A DNA stretch of 64,000 nt from the NCBI GenBank assembly GCA_038380435.1, contig JAWZYU010000011.1, positions 76,567,501-76,631,500 on the forward strand, in the 5' to 3' direction. Below the pieces are notes generated by a model. The model was not told the DNA's origin. It searched no databases and saw only the letters and a program-made list of their open reading frames with translations. Source of the DNA: Ryuthela nishihirai. Lineage: Eukaryota; Arthropoda; Arachnida; Araneae; Heptathelidae. Shown here piece after piece: positions 57,635-64,000 of the stretch. A program made the position numbers and the translations under genes. Within the stretch, counting starts at the first letter, position 1. Each line of letters begins with the position of its first letter.

Positions 57635-58941
57635 CAGGGTGGGGTACAGAAACTTCCTTTTCCTGACGGCACATTGTGAAGGGAGGTAAAGTCGTAGAAA
57701 AGTGGGGATGGGCTTGGCGAACGCAGCAGTTACGGAAGTTGTTGTCTAGTACCCTTCAGTAGAAAACATGAGGTGGACGAAGGAGCAGCGTGCGTTTGCG
57801 GTCGAAGCCTATTTTTCGAACAACCGTTCCTATGTGGCGGTGCAACGTGCGTTGCGTACTCACTTCGAAATTCAGCCCAGAGGTCCGGTTCCTGACCGGA
57901 AATCGATTGTTTTGTGTGTAGAGAATTTTAGGACGACCGGGAGTGTGGTGAAAAGAAGCCCAGGACGACGACGGACCGTTACGACGCGAGAAAATGTGGA
58001 GGCAGTTCGAGAGTCGATTTTGAGATCTCCGAGGCGCTCCGCTCGCAAACATGCAGTCGCCCTAGGAATATCCAATCGATCAATGCGTCGAATTCTTCAT
58101 GAACTTCCTTTCCATCCCTACAAGATGTATATTGCGCAATAATTGTCACCACAGCATTTCCAGAACCGAATAACGGCGTGCGAAACTTTATTCGAAACTG
58201 TCCCCCTTGACGCAATTGTTTTCTTTAGTGATAAGGCACATTTTCACCTATCCAGATGTGTCAATAAACAGAACATGCGCTATTGGAGTGGTAACAACCC
58301 TAGAGAGCTCCATGAGAGGCTACTTCACAATGATAAGGTGACAGTATGGTGTGCGTTGTCGAGAGTTGGAATTATTGGTCCTTATTTCTTCGAGGAGGGC
58401 AATCGAGCAGTTACTGTCAATTCACAGCGGTATGTGGACATGATTCAAATCTTTTTCGAAGCAGCTCTTGAAGAAATGAACCTAGGAAATGTCTGGTTCC
58501 AACAGGATGGTGCCACGGCCCACAGAGCCCGAGCTTCGATGACAGTTTTGAGGACAATGTTCCCCGGACGGCTCATCACGATTCGAGGTGACATCACGTG
58601 GGCCCGATCTAACGCCCTGTGATTTTTTTTTATGGGGATACCTCAAGGCAGAGGTTTTTAAACATCGCCCCACAAACCTGCTTCAGCTAAAGAATGCTAT
58701 TCGGCAGGAAATAGCCCGAATTCCGCTGGACATGTTGGAACGTGTAGAGGGAAACGTCAGAAATCGGTTGCATCAGTGCATAGAGAACGGTGGCCACCAG
58801 CTTCAAGATATTTTGTTTAAAACAGCATAATTTGAAATATGAAATTATGTTCTTTCATTATCAAAAAATAATTTTTGTTTATCAGCAACAATTTTTCTTT
58901 TATTCGCCTTCAAAAACAGGAAGTTTTTGCGCCCCACCCTG
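57635..58941 (+). mobile_element. Complete rosa-like mariner transposon, 1,307 bp
   Basis: The ends are CAGGGTGGGGTACAGAAACT (left) and, on the other strand, CAGGGTGGGGCGCAAAAACT (right), flanked by TA on each side. It contains one transposase gene with few lesions. It interrupts an RTE-like LINE, whose codons read on both sides (RYI / YISKD-like text). The TA target, CAGGG termini and a D...D spacing near 40 fit the rosa-like (DD41D) branch of mariner. Confidence 0.96.
57768..58830 (+). pseudogene. rosa-like mariner transposase, one stop and one deletion frameshift
   Basis: The start at 57768 (MRWTKEQRAFAVEAYFSNNR) opens a DUF4817 helix-turn-helix. GRRRTVTTRENVEAVRESIL and SRKHAVALGISNRSMRRIL-type text form the second HTH. 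A TAA at 58140-58142 interrupts the frame, which continues without shift. VFFSDKAHFHLSRCVNKQN holds the first Asp (a Lys replaces the usual Glu beside it), VWFQQDGATAHRAR the second. At about 58600 a short deletion removes the Trp-Pro-x-x-Ser stretch and shifts frame before PDLTPCDFFLWGYLKAEVF with the third Asp. The C-terminus ends at 58830. About 350 residues if undamaged, normal for the family. Confidence 0.94.
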
Positions 58942-59609
58942 TATATATAAGTAAAGACTAGATTTAGGCTGTTGAAATAGCTTGGTCCTTTTAAATTTCC
59001 TTCAGATAGTGAAACTTGGACACTCTGTAAGAAAAGAAACAAGCAACCTGATGCCATTGATTCTAGATGCTTATTCAATGTCTTGGGCAACAGATGGTTT
59101 ACTTTGTAAGTAATGATGAAGTTTGGTGAAGTAGTCAGCAATCACCTTTGATCATCATATTGTGCAGAGAGAGACTACATTGATTTTGCCTTGTTGCCCA
59201 GATACATCACTACAGATTAGTAAATAGGGTTATGAACAGTGTGCATAAAAGCCTCAGAAAAAGGGGGAGATCCAGGCTTCAGTGTTCAGACAATATCAAA
59301 CAGGATCTTGTTAGAATTGGCCTACAGTAATAGATAAAATTTCAACTAGCAAAGCTGAAAATCGTCAACCCACAGTTGGTTTTGCAGTGAACATTTCACC
59401 TAACAGCTTGCACGTTATTCATTTATCATTAAAGTAGATTTACATATACTGGTATCCATATATTAAGCATAGTATACAAATTCTGGAAGACAAGTGACAA
59501 TCAAGTGCTAGGAAATCTGGACTGGCAAGGCATTTTTATATGACACAATAAGCAACGGGGCAATATAGCAAATTAATCGCATAATTTCCGTTGGTTCTGC
59601 AAGTGAATG

Positions 59610-60418
59610 CAAGAGTGTCCACAGCTAAGGAGCCTGTTTCAGCTGAGCGAAGAGGTTAGTAAGCAGTATGATGACCCCAAATATCTGCACAAGCTTCTCA
59701 TAGTGTTTACCAGGCTGGTCATGAGGTCTAGTGGCAGTATAGGCAACTCTTCCTGGAAGATAGACCGAAACTCGAGGGTTCTTGTAGGGGGTTGACGACC
59801 TCCAATACTTCTCCCCAGCACATCCTACAGATGCTCCTTAGGGTTCAGGTTCGAAGAACAAGGCTGACTATTCCATCTGCTGAATTTTGAGGAATTCATC
59901 GATACTCTGAGCTTTCTCAGCGTCAAAATAAACTGGGAAGCCAATAGTACTACTTAAAAGCTTCACAAAAAACTGAAGGATATCGTCCTTATGCCTTCGA
60001 CCAGTCAGAGTGCCTTCAGAAAAGCCATTGAGGGGTAAATATAACCATTTGACATAATGCCACCCCATATCATCAAACCACTATAGTGGTGTCATTCTCT
60101 GAAGTTATAAGGTTGTAACGAGTTTCTTGCTCTCTCCAGAACAAAACACCTTGTTAATCAGTCAGAAGACTAATTTTTCTGTACCAGGTTATTAGGGCTC
60201 TCTTGTGTGAGGAATTGATGAGAATAGAGTCTTTCCTGGTGAAACCTTTTGTAAACAGTTTGCTTTGAAACTCTCCTAATACCCGTAACAGTCGAATGAG
60301 ATATTTGTGCCCTTGTTATGAACAACCCTTGTTTAATGAGAATGGATGTTTCATTTGTGGCGTTGTCTTTCTGCTGAGGTCTAGCAATCCTCACAGACAG
60401 AAGCAGTTGCCTGAGCAA
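59610..60418 (-). pseudogene. Tc1-like transposase remnant, fourth family
   Basis: Minus strand: VRIARPQQKDNATNETSILI and GIRRVSKQTVYKRFHQERLY (second HTH, 60390-60200). The D...D half follows in broken frames: GFSEGTLTGRRHKDDILQFF (60020), SSNLNPKEHL near 59850 in place of SPDLNPIEHL, then VLGRSIGGRQPPTRTLEF, LPLDLMTSLVNTMRSLCRYL and the C-terminus at about 59640. The second Asp block reads YFDAEKA and the catalytic Glu has become Lys in the NPKEH text (with a Glu one residue on). Not functional. Confidence 0.85.
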
Positions 60419-60716
60419 TAAATTTTTTATATAAATTTCATCAGATTAGAATTAAAAACGTTAGAAAAACTAATGATAATTTTCATTTTGGTTATAGTCC
60501 TCAATAAAATTGTAATAATTGCTATGGGCAGTAATGAAATTTTAATTACATTCAGATCAAAAGTTTGCCAAAATGTCATAGAATCATCCAGCAAAAGCTC
60601 GAAAGATTTTAAATGAATGTGAATGCCTTAATCCGAAGATAAAATCAAATGGAACTGGAAAAGTGCTTAAAAAATAAACATAACTTTTAGACATACGAAT
60701 TCACGGCTCGTCATTG

Positions 60717-60912
60717 ATTTAATGAATCTTCATCCACTATCAAGCTGTTTATTTAAGTGACAAGAGAAGATGTTTGTAGAGGAAAAATTGTCTTGATCTG
60801 AACCCACGAAGATCAGACCCTATCCCATCCGGCTCCAGACGATTTTTCCTCTACGCCCATCTTCTCCTGTCACTTAAAAAACAGCTTTATAGTGGATGAA
60901 GATTCATTAAAT
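60717..60912. mobile_element. Inverted-repeat MITE or fold-back, about 75-bp arms
   Basis: Outer ends ATTTAATGAATCTTCATCCA / inverse, arms 60717-60795 and about 60838-60912 with small differences, loop of about 40 bp. Direct repeats AAATAAACATAACTTTT occur at about 60672-60688 and 60910-60926. The left one is about 28 bp away from the arm, so the true boundary may be wider on the left. Confidence 0.8.
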
Positions 60913-60926
60913 AAACATAACTTTTT

Positions 60927-62029
60927 AAATGTTCGCTAAAAAATGTCGAAAATACGAATCAAAAGAAATTACACTTCAAACCGTATTACTTTCAAAAAAG
61001 GATGAGGCTCCAGGGGTTTTTCCGACTGTAAATGAAATCCATTTCGATGTTTTGCCTTCCTTTGAGTTAAGTTGCCATCTTTATTGCTATGCGTCTACGT
61101 ATTATTGTTTTATTTTTACTTTTTATCGCACATTAGAAGGTCATTTCTCACATTTCGTGTTTCATTTTTAACTCGTTTTCAAAAAAAAGAGCAATTATTT
61201 TCGTTTTATTGGCTATTTTTTATCTTTTTTTGTTTTAATACATAAATGACCGATTCATTTTCAATAGGATAGTTTCTAATGAAATATTAATCTTAGCATT
61301 TTTCCGAATCATCCGTTAGTTTCAGTTTCCCCCGTTGGAGAACAATAATGCCAGAAAGAGACTTATTAATTCTCTTTGAAAACGGTCATTTCATATTTTG
61401 CAGAAACAATGATACTTTCACAGGAAGATAGTCACTTAATGAACCTCCTTGTTCTGGGCACAGTAACTTTTGAATAAGTTTATATCCTATATCACCACCG
61501 GGTTATAAACTTTAAGTGAAGCTATAATCCGTTGGAATCAGACTGCGGCTATTGAATGTGCAAAAATAGGAGTAAAACCTGTTTTAAATTTTCTACCTTT
61601 CTAAAGAAAAGGAAAACAGCAGGGGAGGGGCAATTCTTCCTGCCCCTTTCTCATGTTGTACACTTTCAGTTATTGTATGAAACAATAAGTCTAAGGATTG
61701 GAGATATTACGATAGGCTAAATATTGGTAAGATATTTTATACATTGTGTTCTCTGCAAGATTTAACTTCTAATATTCTCTAAAATCAAAAATTCGATTAT
61801 CCAAGGTGTTATCAAACAATCAGAGAAAGTCCCTTTAGGGTTTTATGAACAAATGTTTTTAGCAAACAGATTTTGTCACCTTAAGCAAACTTATTCTTAG
61901 ACTCCCCGAAAAATAATACTTTTTTGATCCAGATAAGTTTATTATTTTACTATCCCAATAGAATTTATTTTGTCGCAGATATTTTTCTTCCATGAAAAAA
62001 ATCCACTATTTGCCACTCAAAGTTATTTT
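60927..62029. other. AT-rich spacer, nothing recognised
   Basis: The 80-codon frame 60929-61171 has no domain. No repeat is supported. Confidence 0.4.
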
Positions 62030-62145
62030 GTTTGCGACCTTGTTAGAATTGGTGTGCACTGGCTGGATGCAGCTCAGGACAGACATGCTTCGAGAACTAA
62101 ATTGCACGGTCTGGTTGGACTTCCGTAGCTCATGGCTGCTTGAAA

Positions 62146-62209
<64 letters not shown>
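62030..62209 (+). repeat. RTE-like LINE 3' end with (GAT)n tail
   Basis: GCGACCTTGTTAGAATTGGT, GTGCACTGGCTGGATGCAGC and CTCAGGACAGACATGCTTCG match the C-terminal codons (DLVRIG...WPDA..AQDR) of the LINE at 32572-36195. The common tail CTCATGGCTGCTTGAAAATG runs straight into about 21 GAT units at 62146-62209. Short 5'-truncated insertion. The GAT tract produces poly-Asp and poly-His frames with no coding meaning. Confidence 0.93.
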
Positions 62210-62214
<5 letters not shown>

Positions 62215-63610
62215 GCTAAGAATTGAGGAGAAAGTTATTTTGAGCCTCATGGGATACGAACCCATGACCTCTTGGTTACGTAAAAGGTTGTTGTGAAATG
62301 TACAGTTGTGAAATGAGATTTGCACTGCGACCGACACTTCAGCAGTAGAACATTTTACATGTCATCAGGAGGTCATGGGATCGTATTCCACCCTCTTCAA
62401 GACAACAGTTCTTCTATACTTAAAATTGATCAAGACAAATCAACTTCTCAGGTACGTCTTACAGCTAAGATTCTCAAAAGCTATTTTTGATAATATAATA
62501 CTGCACTGCGGAGCTCGACTGGTGCTTTGAAACTTGATTCGGGGAATGCCACATTCAGTAATATTACTCATTCAAGATTTTTGAAAGGGTCAGAAAAATG
62601 GCAGAACAATACAAGAACTCTCAAGCGATGGTGAAATGCTTATTCGGCTGGTTTACCCTTAATGTCCAATGCAACAAGTTCAAAAAGTGACTGTTCGGAA
62701 AAGTATACTCATACTCTTGATAGCACATAAACTCGGTCTTCATTCAGAGTAGCAGATCGGACGAAGTGTAAGTAGCTGTTGTGCGAGCAATGAAATTTCA
62801 GTTAACAAGCATGGTTTCATAAATCTTAGATGCACCGAAAGAATGGCAGAGTCAGTCCAGCACCGAAAAAATGGCAACTGGGGAATGATATGTCACATTC
62901 AGAAGCGAGATTTAACGAAATACATGCAATCGGTTATAGAAACACTGACCAAACTCTTTCAAGAAATTTAATATGGCTTCGTTCTGATGTCATGGAGAAA
63001 AACAGATCACATTCGAGCTGATTAGCACAATAGAGCAATTCCAAGTGAAAAATAAACGAAAATATCTTGTCAATTTCCACTCCGATCAAGAGACGCTTCT
63101 TGAAGTACTTTTCATATGGACAAGATACCTGAACAAAAATTGGATACTATTAGCAGAATCTCAATGCATCCAAAATAACTTCATGATGTGGCAGGGACGG
63201 TTGCTTGGGGTTTTATGGCGTATCAGCAACAACGGATGTTATGTGCCTGACAGGGACTACCCTACAGTTAGTTATAATTACAGATGATCGTGTTAATGTT
63301 CATGGAAAAGCTTATATTGGCTTTCATTGAATAAAGTTGCATAATACATCAAACAACTTATTCTTATTCTATATCTTTATCCCAATGCATAGGTTTTCGT
63401 GTTTCCTTTATCCCTTGTTTTTATCTGGTGCAAAGTTTTCATCCGTCCCTCATTCCGTTTTTCAGAGAGTCGGGACTTCTTTTTCTTGCAGTTTTCACTC
63501 GAGTTCCTGCCATTCTATTTCCCACATAAATTCTATAGTCGTTTTTTCATCGACCAATTCACTTTGTAATAGTATTATTTCTGTTAGAGCAATATATATA
63601 TATATATATA
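62210..63610. other. Spacer with a tRNA-like scrap
   Basis: On the minus strand at about 62240-62285, GGTCATGGGTTCGTATCCCA looks like a T-arm with box B. No D-arm or acceptor stem is convincing. Frames at 62830-63287 have no recognised domain. Confidence 0.35.
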
Positions 63611-63815
63611 GGGGGGGGGGGTGCAGAAGTAGGTATACAATTTAAATAATAGATAAATATAATAATAATAATAGGTAAATAGTTTAAATAATATTTTATT
63701 CAATAACAAAACAATTAAGTACAATCTTTTATATGGCTCAAATTGGCGGCCCTCACTATTTACATAATATACAATAATAGAACAGAAACTGTATACCTAC
63801 TTCTGCACCCCTCTG
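63611..63815. mobile_element. mariner-like MITE
   Basis: Left end GGGGTGCAGAAGTAGGTATA (after a G homopolymer next to a TA repeat), right end on the other strand CAGAGGGGTGCAGAAGTAGG, with TA outside both. About 25-bp terminal inverted repeats, 205 bp, AT-rich core without coding capacity. Confidence 0.85.
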
Positions 63816-64000
63816 TACATTGGTTTTCGTGTTTCCTTTCTCCCTTGTTTCGTGTTTCCTTTTCCTTTCTCTCTTGTTTCCTTTCTCTCTTCTTTCTTTT
63901 CTTTTCTCCCTTGTTTCGTGTTTCCTTTTCCTTTCTCCCTTGTTTCCTTTCTCTCTTCTTTCTTTTCCTTTCTCCCTTGTTTCGTGTTTCCTTCGTAACA
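63816..64000. repeat. CT-rich imperfect tandem repeat running off the window
   Basis: Built from TTTCCTTTCTCCCTTG and TTTCGTGTTTCC modules in a higher-order period of roughly 64 bp. A single similar phrase lies at about 63391 (TTTTCGTGTTTCCTTTATCC). It continues past the end of the window. Confidence 0.88.

Larger units (their letters stand above)
55890..59335 (+). mobile_element. RTE-like LINE, internally deleted, carrying a SINE and a rosa-like element
   Basis: The 5' region (CTCGTGGTGCAGGCCGTTAA, GCTGCCAGATCAGTGAGGCC) matches that of the LINE at 32572-36195. It resumes after a SINE (56282-56660) at GTACCTGAACCCTTACTTCT. The endonuclease is missing. RT fragments follow: YHPYFKKGARSSCDNYREIG (56930-57000), QYRFKSGKGCIDKIF (57068-57110), SKKAFSSVDR, IGVRQGCIF (57300), KTRVMNIGQ. 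A mariner-type element then interrupts at 57635-58941. Text continues with SETWTLCKKRNKQPDAIDSR and the RWFTL / GRSRLQCSDN region, ending about 59335 without the usual tail. Confidence 0.85.

Noticed and set aside
62074..62337. Minus frame with a long His run and plus frame with a long Asp run
   Set aside because: Both are translations of the (GAT)n tail of the LINE 3' end.

Overview
This window is AT-rich, non-coding eukaryotic DNA built almost entirely from transposable elements and satellite. The mix points to an invertebrate, most likely an arthropod: arthropod-type mariner elements with CAGGGTG ends, several Tc1-like families, a pogo/Tigger element, RTE-like LINEs, tRNA-derived SINEs, MITEs and a Polinton/Maverick remnant. 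The species cannot be fixed from the sequence. I found no intact host gene. One short stretch near 51.5 kb could be an exon, and one GC-richer stretch at 1.6-2.4 kb could be a promoter or first exon.

Layout. 0-15 kb: a 24-bp minisatellite, a degenerate SINE, a piggyBac-type MITE, a mariner copy split by a SINE, a microsatellite-bearing MITE, perfect-palindrome MITEs, and a Jockey/CR1-like LINE split by a Tc1-like (DD36E spacing) transposon. 15.2-26.9 kb: a second Tc1-like pseudogene is cut in two by a 10.6-kb element with long inverted-repeat arms. That element has a 6-bp target duplication (ATGGTC) and termini AGTAGT...ACTACT. It contains minus-strand debris of a protein-primed family B DNA polymerase. 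I read it as a decayed Polinton/Maverick, itself invaded by a complete but broken pogo/Tigger element at 18.56-21.02 kb. 27-32 kb: small SINEs, tRNA-like segments and short tandem repeats.

32.4-41.4 kb: a satellite of 103-bp monomers, about 50 in the main block, with a 411-bp four-monomer duplication. A nearly full-length RTE-like LINE (about 3.6 kb, minus strand) sits inside its left edge. 41-55 kb: scattered SINEs, a hAT remnant, an RT scrap and two decayed Tc1-like transposases. 55.9-59.3 kb: a second, internally deleted RTE copy interrupted by a SINE and by a complete rosa-like mariner. 59-64 kb: another Tc1-like fossil, an inverted-repeat MITE, an RTE 3' end with a (GAT)n tail, a mariner-like MITE and CT-rich repeats.

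Nesting gives relative ages: Tc1-like first, then Polinton-like element, then pogo; satellite first, then RTE LINE; mariner first, then SINE; RTE LINE first, then SINE and rosa-like element; Jockey-like LINE first, then Tc1. All transposase and reverse-transcriptase genes seen carry stops, frameshifts or deletions. Nothing here looks autonomously mobile.
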